Source of the DNA: Bugulina stolonifera
Taxonomy: Eukaryota; Bryozoa; Gymnolaemata; Cheilostomatida; Bugulidae
Length of the DNA: 64,000 nucleotides
Direction of reading: 5' to 3'
Assembly (NCBI GenBank): GCA_935421135.1
Contig: OW285189.1
Span: forward strand, 13,785,072-13,849,071
Shown: in pieces, positions 1-11,512 of the stretch
Layout: every line of letters begins with the position of its first letter
Position numbering within the stretch: position 1 is the stretch's first letter
Position numbers and translations under genes: made by a program
Notes under the pieces: generated by a model
The model's input: the letters and a program-made list of their open reading frames with translations, nothing else
Told to the model about the DNA's origin: nothing
Database searches by the model: none

Positions 1-232
1 TAGCCTTTACAATAACAAAGTATCATGTAGCCTACTCATAGATTTTCCTAATGACTCCATCTGGTTACTAATAATATAGTTATTCAGGTATTAAGATATA
101 GAATTCCAAGATTATGTGTCTAATAGAAGCAGTTATAAATATTCACTATGACAGTCAATAGCGAATAGTGAATACTTTGTGTACACGAATACATAAGGTC
201 ACCAGAGTAGACATATTGTAGAAGTCACTCAC

Positions 233-410
233 CAGAGTCTCCTCCAGGAACAGAAGGATAAGTTGTGTAGGCGTATATAGTAAACACTAGACATCCTACA
301 CCAATAGCAACTTCTACTAGCTTACCATATGCTAATTGGTCAACAATGTCCACCTCATTCTCCTCACTCTCCCTAAACAGCAAGATGTGGAATAGTTGCC
401 AACGCTTTGT
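233..410 (-). CDS. TMEM260: TMEM260-like membrane protein, 5' exon (partial)
   Basis: This minus-strand exon ends at a GTGAGT donor (complement of 227-232) in phase 1. It encodes an acidic stretch, a hydrophobic helix (VAIGVGCLVFTIYAY) and then TTYPSVPGGDSG. The PSVPGGDSG motif directly after the first membrane helix is the signature of the TMEM260/DUF2723 family, multi-pass endomembrane proteins known in vertebrates as O-mannosyltransferases; that function is family knowledge, not visible here. The remaining exons lie beyond the left edge. There is no in-frame ATG, and a stop codon sits just upstream, so translation must begin in an earlier exon joined at an AG near 411-412. Another frame just upstream (complement of about 375-470) is open and serine-rich, so the 5' structure is unresolved. 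Confidence 0.6.
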
Positions 411-1837
411 CTGCTACTTAAACTATTACACTGACTACTAGTAGAACTACTACCATTGCTCACAGAGGCATGATCATGTTATTACAATCTCTACAAACAC
501 ACACTGTCAATAAAATTCTAAGGGCAGTTTAAAAGTTTACACAGTATACCTGTATGATAAGTAATCAGAAAAAAGCTTGTCCTCTTGGCCAAGGATCTGT
601 TATACATGTAAATTTATTATTCAAGATACATTGTAAACTTCCAAGCCTCCGTTAAGAAACAAATTACATGCTCATAATTTATATTTTACACCAAGAACAA
701 GCACAGCAAGTACAATAATACAACAGTACCTGGATGAAACTTCTGGTCCTTGAGTAACCATATTGTGTTTTCTCCCCTTTTTCTTCACCATTATTAGTTA
801 ATGAGTGAGTGACACAACTGCAAGCGTGACACAGTAGGCTATAGAGCTTAACCAACAATGGCAGGATTTGCATGCAAATGTATGCAACTTGAGTAATCAT
901 TTACACATCCAACTAAGTGAACAGTCTCACTTAGCAGATCTATATATCATTAATCCACAAAGACGTGGAAGCTTAGAAGTGATTATATGTATGTATAAAT
1001 TTGGCTACGAGCCGAAGCCCAGACACTGATTGAATGTAAATATGATTTCTAATTTATCACTGTTAATTATATTATAGTGGCATAAAAAGTGGACTTTTAT
1101 TGAGATTTCCCATAGAATCATATCATGCCTCTGTTTGTCATTCTGGAAGTTGGGATGATTTAGTCATACATTGATTGACAAAAAGGAGGCCCTACTTGCT
1201 ACCACCAGCACAGGAAAATCAACTTCAAGTGGTTAAAGATCCTACTCTACTGTGAAAAATATTATCGGTTCAAAACAGCAAGATATACTATTGAGTCTGG
1301 GGACACCAGCATTAAATTAGCCTTCACATTCAGCGCTAATCTACGAATTCGATGATAAGAAATTGCACGTATGTTAATAGTTACGTTGACTGTCACTGTG
1401 CTTTCCATTTTATTTTTGCTTACCAATTAACTAAATTAATTATATTATTAAATGGCTCTTGCCTCTTGACTTTTCTACGATGCTAGATGTTTTGCATTGT
1501 TGGAGCCACAAATTATAATATGAATACAAATAAATAAATAGCTACATAGAGAAGCATAAAATTAAATAAAGCTTCAACTATTCAACACAATATTCACTTA
1601 CTTTTATTACAACTTTAATTATATGTTAAATACTTTCAATGTCTGTTTGTTCTTCAACTTTGCGAAGTGGAAACAGGAAATACGCTAAAAGTAAAGCGAA
1701 AGGTACCGTTAGAATTCTATTAACCAATTATGTAACAGCACTGAGCTCACTATCCAATGAATTCGTAGTAAACGGCAATAGCCCAATAATCCTAGACTAA
1801 ATTGAGATCTCATGCTTGCACGGTTATAAAAGTTTAT
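411..1837. other. Intergenic/5'-flanking DNA, no recognisable gene
   Basis: AT-rich sequence upstream of the TMEM260-like exon. Part may hold its missing first exon or promoter. The only longer minus-strand frame (679-900) is cysteine- and tyrosine-rich without recognisable features, and I do not support it as a gene. Confidence 0.5.
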
Positions 1838-2156
1838 AAAGGTGCAAACACACGGGAGCGTTTTGGGGCGAGCGTTTTCTGAGCAAGCGTCGAACGCTAT
1901 GCCCTTGATAAACACACGGGGCGAACGAAGGGCACGGCGATTTACCCGTTAGCCAATGACATGCCGGTATGTATTCACTACGCGATAGTTCACGTGTTTA
2001 TGTTTACTAACTCCGTTTGCCAGCCAATCAGCGCCGAGCGAATCGTCTCAATACTTCGGCAGGCTGAGCTTGAGCGTTTTGAGAGCGTTGGCACTCTGGC
2101 GATTCGCGAGCGTCAAATTCGCCCCAAAACGCTCTCGTGTGTTTGCACCTTTACGT
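1838..2156. mobile_element. MITE with ~33-bp terminal inverted repeats
   Basis: The ends are near-perfect inverted repeats of about 33 bp. The left end begins AAAGGTGCAAACACACG (from 1838) and the right end is its reverse complement, ending CGTGTGTTTGCACCTTT near 2153. One mismatch is visible. The interior is GC-richer than its surroundings and repeats GCGAACG/GAGCG words, including a second AACACACGGG-type segment near 1911. It has no transposase coding capacity. The target duplication is ambiguous (TA or TTTA), so superfamily assignment is left open. Confidence 0.8.
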
Positions 2157-2460
2157 TTTCGTGTGACGAAAATAACCAATTATATTTTAGCCTAAGTTTA
2201 CCGCTGATATCTTTTTCAACAATTGATCGTTTAGAAATAGTTACAACCGTAGAGGTTGATGTAGAAGCAGTCAGCTTTGGAAACGGAGCAAACAACTAAT
2301 GATCAAAGTTTTCAAAGAGCTTTGAAATGATATTAAAATCAAATCACAAGTCTACAGGTCATGACAGTACTGCATCTATATACCCTATAAACAGTAACTT
2401 TATGCTAGCAGTAATTATTATATCTTGTAAATGGGTTTTTAATGGTTACCTTCAGTTTAG

Positions 2461-2655
2461 TGTAAATGTTAATGTTAAATGTATGTTATTTTAATTTTTT
2501 GTAATGTCCTTTATATTATGGATTATCATTATGTACTATAAATTCTAGAAGCAGCTGCATTGTGAATAAACAGCCAGCTCTCAATAAACTTTTGAGCAAA
2601 CTCTATCTATCGCTCTTTATCAGATGAGGATTACACATAGTATCAGAACAGGAAT
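2461..2655 (+). mobile_element. Possible LTR 3' part plus primer-binding site, Copia-like relic
   Basis: Two AATAAA signals (about 2564 and 2582) are followed by ATTACA (2630-2635) and then TAGTATCAGAACAGG (2638-2652). That last segment resembles the TGGTATCAGAGC primer-binding site that Copia elements use with initiator tRNA-Met. No gag-pol follows, and the left LTR limit is a guess. The segment just after it (about 2642-2680) folds back on itself around CAGAACAGGAA. Confidence 0.35.
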
Positions 2656-2791
2656 TTTCGAATTTGAATTTTCCTGTTCTGACCAGACCTTTCTGTCGAT
2701 ATACACGGCCCACAAATTGTAGTTGTCTCTTTCTTATTTTTTTAATAATGATCTTTTAACATTTGCTTCAATTGTTTTCTTCTCTTTCTAG

Positions 2792-2821
2792 GATATTATT
2801 ATTATTATTATTATTATTATA
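2792..2821. repeat. (ATT)n microsatellite
   Basis: About nine uninterrupted TTA/ATT units. The same tail type ends the SINE at 57312-57540, so this may be the tail of an older SINE whose body is no longer recognisable. Confidence 0.8.
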
Positions 2822-3813
2822 GCAGTGTAAAACACCAGTGGCAGTGGCATCTATTGGTGTGCTATTAGTTGGAAATAATAGTGCCATTCTGGCCAACTAT
2901 TACAATTTATGTAGTAGTATAAAAATGATAAAATTTAACAATACTAAATATTTGGAATCTTTACTGTATGTATTTGTATTGTGTATAGTATTATAATTAT
3001 CTAGTATTATTCCTTACTGATGACTATCTCATACCATATCTGTAGGCCATGATTGTATTTTCATATCTGGTTTTTCTTACTGTCTCCAACTGTGTGGATT
3101 ATCTCACATGACATACATGTATATGATTGTGATAACTTACCTTATATTATTATGGAAGGCAAGTGTTTTGTTGCAGAATAACTACATATTTTCCCAGCTG
3201 CCTGACAGGCTCTCTGTATAGCTCCACTTGGAGCTGTTTAACCGTAAGCCTGCTAAGGTCACAATCTCATAATAACACTTGAAAAACTATGTGTCAATAT
3301 GAATTTACTATACATGTACATGTATATATGCATATGCACACAATAATCATACCCATGCATAATCTGAATGCCTGCATCTAGTGTAATAATAATAAGACTC
3401 TCTAATTCAGACTGCTAAGGCGAATTTGGTACAATTATTTCAGCTCCGGGTCTTATAATATGATAATCTGGTATCCATGGTGCTCAGGTGTGCCAGCTAT
3501 CTATCTCAGCATTATATCAGTGCTGTATGAATCGTGATCCCCAAGAAATTGCACTGAATGTGATGTATCACAACAGTTTACCCATGTATCCAATGGCATT
3601 ATTAGAATGAAAACAATATGAAAACTTCATGCCTGTAGCTAATAAGTGCGACTAGTTTCTTCTAATCAATGAAGCTCTCCACTTTCGGATACCATCACTT
3701 TCACACATTCGGATACCATCACTTTCAATTATTTTTGTATGGAAAACTTGGTGTGGATAGACTGTTGTGAATTATAATTATTTCCCTAATTGTAGGTAAT
3801 CGTAATACGCACA
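2822..3813. other. Intergenic DNA upstream of the dioxygenase gene
   Basis: AT-rich with no supported gene. It contains a short tandem duplication near 3684-3728, where a ~24-bp unit around CGGATACCATCACTTTCA occurs twice. The 5' UTR and promoter of the dioxygenase gene must lie toward the right end. Confidence 0.5.
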
Positions 3814-6800
3814 ATGGAGATTCCAGAATACCATACTAATGAAAATGGGGACTTCCCTGTCACCAACGAGATAATCGCAAATTTTAAAGATTTTGGATGC
3901 ATACTGGTGAGGTATGTGCAAGTAATATTCTCACTGTATTACAGTTCTATCCCAGCTACAGCTGTTATATTTTTCACCTATTCGTACAACTATGGTACAT
4001 CTGTATGTAATATTCATGTACATGTATCTTTATTCCCTTCATCGTTTTATTATATGATACTATATACATGTATAAATGTTACATGTTAGTAGTCATTTTT
4101 AACATTGATATCAATCTAACAGAAACCTATTGGATGAAGAAGAACACTCATTATTAAAACAAACTGTTGAAAGTGATAGAGGTTTACAAGACGCATCTTA
4201 TGGCAGGAATGATGGTTAGTACCATTACTTTATAATATGAATGCTGGTTTTCATCGATACATCATGTTATATTATACACTGTACATGTACTTTGGTATGT
4301 ACATACATATGTGCATTTACATCCATACACACAAGTGGCCTGTGTATTACATGTATCTATCTATCTATTTATCACAGTGCTACCCTATTGCAAATTGAGA
4401 CCGGTTAAATATTTATGTCAGACCAGCATATACAGTGTAGAAACAATGTACATGTAAATCATTGTATGTTAGTGTGTTACAGGAGAAGGTGGCAGAACCA
4501 AAACTGCATTATGGGAACATCCTGCCGATGACATCACAGGAATTATTGCTCGGTCTGAAAAAGTTGCTGGGACATTCCAAAAGGTGAGGAACCATGATCA
4601 ACATTATCTGCTTGAGTTTAATTTCTGGAGTTCTATAATTTGTACATGTAGATGGTACGATGGTGTTTAGTAATATTGGCAATGTACACGTTTTCTAGTT
4701 ATTGGGTGATGAGGTCTACCATTACCATGCTAAGATGATAATGAAAGAAGCCAAGGTTGGTGGAGCCCATGTATGGCATCAGGATTATGGGTAAGTGTTC
4801 TCTACAGGAATCATGTACTACAGTAATTATTAGTGATTATGCTAGCTTATTCCCATGTATGAAATCTTTCCAAAGCTCACTGTCATTGTATTATTGTAAA
4901 GTAGGCCTACAAGGTCAGCTATATATATGTATGTGTTATGGATGTGTTCCTTTATCTATTGTTGCGCTCTTGTTAAGTATTTTCATTTCTCTTGACTTCA
5001 TTACATGAATTCCGCAGGTATTGGTATAAAAACGGGTGTCTCTTCCCTGACATGGGAACTGTATTTTTACCAATCGATAATACAGATCGGGAAAACGGCT
5101 GTTTGAAGGTAAATATATGTTATAATGTAGAACACATCACTGTAGTACATATTATGGTGGGTGGACAGATAGCTGGACACAATTACATGTAGCTCCCCAT
5201 TCTATGATGTATCTTAGACTCTTGTTTATGTGCTGTAATATATAAACTGTACAACTAGTTCTCTCTTAGGCTAAACTCTGGAAAATATAACTCACAGGTC
5301 AGCCTGTGTCTACATTGTGGGTAAACTTATATCATTGTATAACATACTTTCCCACAGTAGAATTGTTAAAATATTGATGAGATCACATAAATATTTATCA
5401 CCTGCAACTTTTTACATAGTACAGTATATGAAGCTCCAAGTTATTTGAGTGTCAGCTTTTTGCTTCATTTGCTCCTTGTACTGATATTGTGACCCCACAT
5501 TTACATTTAATTTCCATGATACCTGTTACCAGGATAGACAATTGCATGTGCAATTATACAAGTATGTCAACGCTCAGTTGGCATTTGTCTTCATTGGAAT
5601 GAAATTGCTGTGCAATGTATCCTTCTTGAAGTGCACATAACATCAACGAAAAATTATCACACTGAGCCTCTTGGCCTATATTATCGATATAATATAATGT
5701 TCTGTGTACATGTGCAATACACTGTTGCATGATGAACAATAATCAGTATAGTATAATATGGTCTATAAAGATTGCACCTTTAGATTTGGCTTTTCTGGCA
5801 AAAGGTCTGCTGACATTGCCTCTGCATTATGTGTTACATGTGCATACACATGCAGCAATATATACCTTATACTTTATAATTATGCTCATTTCTTGGTGTC
5901 CAACTCTAACGCGTTTAGAGTTTGGCTAACTCCTACTATATTTACATTTACTTTACTCAAAGTAGAGCTGCTCATCAAGGGTAGTCTCTCTAGTAAATAC
6001 ATGTACATGTACCTACATTGTACATGTAAGTATATGTAGGCCTTATAATGCAGGTACATGTACATTTATGCATGTACAGGTACATGTATACGTACATGTA
6101 GGGCCTACATGTCCACATACATGTTACTTCTCCGTACTGGTCAGTGCCTTTCCTCTGATGCTCTTCTACCATGACTGATTCTGTTTCACTTACCTTTGTT
6201 ATAACTGAGTGCACTAATTCCTCTTTTATATTACGTACATTCCAGCTTCCTTGTTTCCCTTCTGTATGATATTATATTATCTCCAGATAGGACACAGTGT
6301 GCCATCTGTCAACACATAACACAACAAATACCTAGCATGTTAGATTCCAACTATCAATGTGTAATGGAATACATCAACTTCCAAAAGGATGTCACTATAT
6401 AGTAATATATTTTGCCTACTACACTATAATATACCTATAGGGTATCGTTTCTTCTGCTGTAGATTATCCTTAAGTCACACAAAGCTGGGCGTATAGAGCA
6501 TGGAAGGGTGGGTGACCAGGCTGGGGCTGATCTGGAGAGAGTAGCTCATCTTGAAGAGAGGTTAGGTCTGCGCCATGTTGAAATGCGAGCTGGAGATGCT
6601 TTGTTCTTCCATTCTAATATTCTACATAGGTGAGAGTTGTCTTTCCTTGGTCTATGAAGGTTTTAATTTCTGTAACATTCTAATAAGCGTATTCAACAAC
6701 TAAATTTGTATGTAGTCCTATTTCTATATGCTTACTGTGTTAGTTACCAGATAGAACTTAAACCCTTAAACTATAAATCACGCAGAAAAAAGTTTACAAA

Positions 6801-7362
6801 TGCGAGAGTCACATGATATAGAGATATTTAGTTATCCTGCCTTCTGTTTATACAGATGAGCCAGTTATTACCAGTGTCAGCATCAGATTTATTTTAAAGT
6901 TATTTGTGGAGATGTTTTCTGCATGTACATATTATGTCAGGAGTGAACAGAACCACAGTGGTAGAAGGAGATGGGCGTACCTCATAGCTTACAACACTAA
7001 GTCTAATGACCCTGTAGTTGACCATCATCATCCTAAATATTCCCCTCTTCACATGGTAAGATAAATCTTCACACTCTAATATCAGCCTATTATTATACAT
7101 GCATGTAGCAAACATTACTGCACATAGAATTGCAGCATTTTAAATCATGTGTTTTCCATTCTCACCAAGTAGGTCTATGCTCAAATTCGATAACATAATA
7201 TTTACTTTGGTTTCAATAAACACCAATTTCTAATTATTTCAGGTTCCAAACTCTGCCATCAAAGAGTGTAGAACAAAGGCATGTTCCAAGGAAGTCAAGA
7301 GTAACAGGAATTTCTTTGCTGGTCCTGCCCAAGATCCCAGCTTGCCAGAAACCAATGCTTAG
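3814..7362 (+). CDS. Phytanoyl-CoA dioxygenase (PhyH) family enzyme, 8 exons, 291 aa
   Basis: Exons: 3814-3911, 4123-4214, 4483-4583, 4699-4790, 5018-5108, 6463-6629, 6941-7055, 7243-7362. They join in frame (876 nt with stop) through GT-AG introns. The family comprises Fe(II)/2-oxoglutarate oxygenases that hydroxylate acyl-CoAs or small molecules. Visible hallmarks are the HxD iron ligands in WHQDYG (H124, D126), a following [17 protein letters not shown] core strand (family pattern ...ENGCL), and the distal histidine in [10 protein letters not shown] (H213; H208 is the alternative). The RRRW arginines about ten residues later sit where 2-oxoglutarate is bound. There is no PTS2 or mitochondrial leader at the start, so a cytosolic enzyme is likely. 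It is shorter than human PHYH (338 aa) and not obviously orthologous to PHYHD1; the substrate is unknown. The ATG at 3814 is the only in-frame start in exon 1. Confidence 0.88.
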
Positions 7363-9545
7363 AGCACTAGACCTCCTCTTTAATAAGTGTATGGGTGTGC
7401 ACCACTTGCACTGCATACTGTGTCACCCCTGTGGTATAACATTAGCATTCAAGTAGTTAGAATCTGCATACAATATAATACTAGTAAAAGCAGTTACAAT
7501 TCCACTGGCTTGTGTTACCATCACTACTACTGCAACTAACCTATTTATGATAATTATATGCATACCTGGTTTTGGTTTGGCTACCTGTTTTTTATTTTCT
7601 CAGTTTTTCTAAGTGACTACTGACTACGCTGTTCAATACATTGAAATAATGTTATTAATTGGCTATTCAGGTGATGGCTAGAATTTACATGATATATTTT
7701 TTAGCTGAATAATATAATTATGAACAACCCAAGTTGTACATCAGTAAGTAAGAAACTCATTTTGTATTCAAATTCTACATTTTAGGGATCATAGTAAAGG
7801 CTATATTATATAGTTATGGTGCTTGACTGTGCAGTTTATATTTGCATTTTCGCCATATTTTTATAGAAAATATTTACATTCTACAACAAATTAACACTGC
7901 AATATTATATGATATTATATAATATTATTTAGTACTTTTAGCTGCTGTGAGCACTCAATACAGTATATAAGATTACAGTATCAATAGATTTACTGCATGA
8001 AAAAAGGGTAATTTTGTAGAAAGTAAGATGTTTGGCAGTTGCAGCCATCAGTTGCAAGAATTATTAGTAATTCTTGATTCATACACCTCTCAATGTAAAT
8101 TATACAGCAAAAGGAACTTAGTAATGAAACTGGTAGCTCTGAGATATTACAACTCCAGTCTACTGAAGAAATGTAAACAACAACAACAATAATGTATTTA
8201 CCCAGTGACTCAGCCCTATTTACTGTTTGTCTCGGCAAGTAAATGTAAATTCATAATAATGCATAACAATTATATCCATGGTTGATGAAGCATCCCACTA
8301 CTTGAATCATATAAACAAGAAATGAGTGGCAAGCGAACTACAGCAATGTGAACAGTTTCTCTCAGATACAGTCGTTAATCAAGATGGCATGACAGATCTA
8401 CTTAGAGGCATATGCATCATAATTATATTGGAAGGTACTGTTCCATAATCTCAGTTCTATTCTTCCCTTATAGTTGCCATTAATCCAGTAATACAGTCTT
8501 ATCATGCTTGGTTGGAAGGAGTGAAGAGGCTGATTCACACACTACTTGTATTATAATTGATGACTTGTGTTCATGGTAATGATATGGAGTGTGAACTACA
8601 TGAGTATTAGTCACTGATACTCTGTGGACCCTGTGATCACTATTCACTCATCATATATGACAGTAAAATAGGATGTCTGGTAGAAGTACAGATTAAAAAA
8701 AAGGAAACCCCCCAGGACCACTTACCCAATCTCCATATCAGTGATGCAATGTCCAGTTGCATGCATTCGCTACAACATCACAGCATGTGTCATTTCCTAA
8801 AATTAGCCTATGATTTATCAGCAATTCTACAGCGTAGGTTCCATATTCCAACACCTAAATAGGCATGGAACAAGCTTAAGATTAGTGGCGCAATCATGAT
8901 AACGTATGCTATAACGGTCCTAATCACTTAGTACAAGCAGATTCTTCTACATGCTGAATGGTGTGGAGCTTGTATGACTTGTGATATTTTCTTGCAAGGA
9001 GATTTATTTATGAGAATGCGTTTTTCACAATAATTATACTATACTCCATAAATAGACTTAGTTGTTAATCATTCTATATACTAGCCGTAACCGAGTAGGC
9101 TACATGTATACCTACATGTATATATGCAATAAATAGATGTATTACAAATGTATGCACATGTATTTTTTTAGTCTACAGATATAGGAGATCTTACAGAAAA
9201 CATGCTTTTTTGTTTTATGTTGAGTGCTTGTTTACATTATTATATAAGCAAAAATAATCTACCACAATCTACACAATCTGGTATCTAATGAACCCTCATA
9301 GCTTGTCAACGTCATAATAACATGCATGTGACATTTTTATGAAATAAACAGCCAATAACACAGATAGTGACATAAAATTTTTCACAACTCAATATTTTCC
9401 ATTCCACAAATTAGTTATAATAAATTTCAAATGGAGGGCTGTGTGGCCTGCATGTGAATTGACTATAGGAAAACATCCAACATCAACTGGTATATATAAA
9501 TGTACACACCAGAGCCTACTGGTGCAAGTTATTATCTATCAACTG
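7363..9545. other. Intergenic DNA, nothing recognised
   Basis: AT-rich sequence downstream of the dioxygenase gene (its 3' UTR will occupy the start). Low-complexity TATTATATGATATTA-type DNA lies around 7900-7930. No exon-like segment with splice sites was found. Confidence 0.5.
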
Positions 9546-9719
9546 TCACCAGTCATTAGTAATATAGAATGTTGTTAGCTTGGTTGACGTCCCTAACTTG
9601 GTGTCAAACAACTCTGTAATGTGTATCACCAACAAAGTAACCCCAAACTCATTGAAGAGGTCAATAACACACATGGCATTAGGTCTCTTGGCACTGAACT
9701 TCTTAAACAAGTGTGAAAT
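9546..9719 (-). CDS. Unassigned candidate terminal exon (57 codons)
   Basis: Read on the minus strand, an AG acceptor (complement of 9720-9721, preceded by AACTGTAAT) is followed by 57 open codons and a TGA at 9546-9548. The translation has protein-like composition, with segments such as HLFKKFSAKRPNAMCVIDLF and NEFGVTLLVIHITELFDTKL. I do not recognise the family and found no partner exon upstream. It could be the 3' exon of an unseen gene, a processed fragment, or chance. Confidence 0.28.
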   Translation of the reverse strand: MSHLFKKFSAKRPNAMCVIDLFNEFGVTLLVIHITELFDTKLGTSTKLTTFYITNDW

Positions 9720-10203
9720 CTATTACAGTTTTCATTGGGTAAGACATGGTGTAATGAATGGTATGACACTTTCATAACATCCATGTACCCATTTTCTCTG
9801 TACTTCTCTGTTTTCTGTAGAAGTACGTTTACGTAAATGCTACACACTCAATTGTGGCATAATATAATGCACAATATATTGTAACCTCAGTATAATATTA
9901 TGCCATTTGCTTAGCAATCATTAGTCTTGTAACTAATTAAAATGCATGTCAGTTACTACTGTTGGGGAATGGTAGTTTCACAATATCAATGCTGTACTTC
10001 CCAGTAGGCATGATTCCAGTTCCTTACAATCAAGGATAAGCTGAAGGTGACCTTCCTGTGCAATGTTATATAGCATACACAAGATAGAAAGCAACAATTA
10101 CAATAAAAAATATGTAGGTCTGAATTGGGGGTATAGTTTACTAATTTTATGCAACACACAGTCTGCCCATCGCTAAGCATAAACTAACTCTACTACTGAT
10201 TTC

Positions 10204-10289
10204 TGACTGATTTTTGCCACACAGTGTAAAACTAAAACTTATTATGTAAACTGCGTTTTAGCTTTACACTGTGTGACAGAAATCGGTCA
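10204..10289. repeat. Foldback MITE, ~34-bp arms
   Basis: The left arm (GACTGATTTTTGCCACACAG, continuing to about 10237) and right arm (GTTTTAGCTTTACACTGTGTG onward to 10289) are reverse complements with a few mismatches and a ~17-bp spacer. Almost the whole unit is hairpin, as in very short MITEs. No target duplication is evident. Confidence 0.7.
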
Positions 10290-11512
10290 TGGTACCCTAC
10301 TATTATATAGCAGTATTCTTGCACCCAAACTTTGTGAGCAACATGCAGCAGTGTTGACCAAGTATGTTAGTACGCGTGTACCAGGAATGTCCCACCGTGA
10401 CATCAATATCATACCTGGTATTTTTTGTAGGCATCAAAAACTAGGATACAGTGAGACATATAGTGCAGTTTTAACTGTGGAAATGCATTACATTCATGAC
10501 GTGCTTTCAGAGTTACTAAGAAGTTGTTATTGTCGTTGTCGTCACGCGTGTCCAGAAAGTGAACTGGTTGCCATAGTAACATGGTAGACTTTGTAATGGA
10601 CTCATTGAAATAGAGAGGACATACCAATGGTTTTCACCATATGGGTGGAATTGTTACTAGTACCATGTCTGGTAAAAGGTCGTTTCAGGAAGTGTGTCTT
10701 GGCAATACAGAATGTCCTTGACCCTGACATTTGTTGGAGTATGAACAATTAGTAACTAGCTACAGTGCAATGATAATATCATTGTACAGTGTATATATAT
10801 AGATATGATTATCTATTAGGAATCAGTTATGAATTGCAGAACTACATTTATATTGTATGAGTGATAGACCATCTCATGGTTCCACTTTTATTTCGTGTGC
10901 ATCCAAATATACAATATACTTACTTCATGTACTTGTAGTAAGATAGTGAAATCTATATCAGGTAGATAGGCTATCAGGCTGTCAAGCTGAGTGCATAAGC
11001 ACTAAGTTTAACCTTGTAGCATATTTACATGGATGAAGGAAACACAAATAATAAGTATGATTTTCATTTCAATGTCTTACGTTAATCAGAAGTATTTGTT
11101 AATATTGTTGTCATTTATTCACTATTCAACTCTATTTGATATGGTTTTTACTATTTTTGTAATTTCCGTGTGTCTGATTGTTAATCGCTAAATCTGATTC
11201 CTATTTCTCACTACATGTATATTCTTTTCAGCTTATTTTACCATCGTAGCAATCATATTATGCTAATTCCTTCAGATCTGTTCTTGGATAGTATTGTAAT
11301 TCTAAGTGTCATATATTATGTATATGAACACATGTATAGAAAACATGGTGGTAGTATATTATTATCAACAGAGGTGTATTTGCATGTACATTGTAAGTAA
11401 CAATATAAATATAATTATTGTATTAATATTAATTATTTTTAAATCAAACAACAAATAGTGTGACGAAAAAACAATATAATTAGTGTATGTGGCTACAATA
11501 TTTGAGAAGTCA
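10290..11512. other. Intergenic DNA, nothing recognised
   Basis: No supported gene. A 104-codon plus frame starting at 10273 begins inside the foldback element and lacks recognisable features. Confidence 0.5.

Noticed and set aside
1961..2299. 112-codon plus-strand frame
   Set aside because: It runs through the interior and right terminal repeat of the MITE and out into flanking DNA; no domain, and the antisense frame is equally open.
7900..7935. TATA/ATT-rich stretch resembling a promoter
   Set aside because: Low-complexity AT DNA with no gene start nearby.
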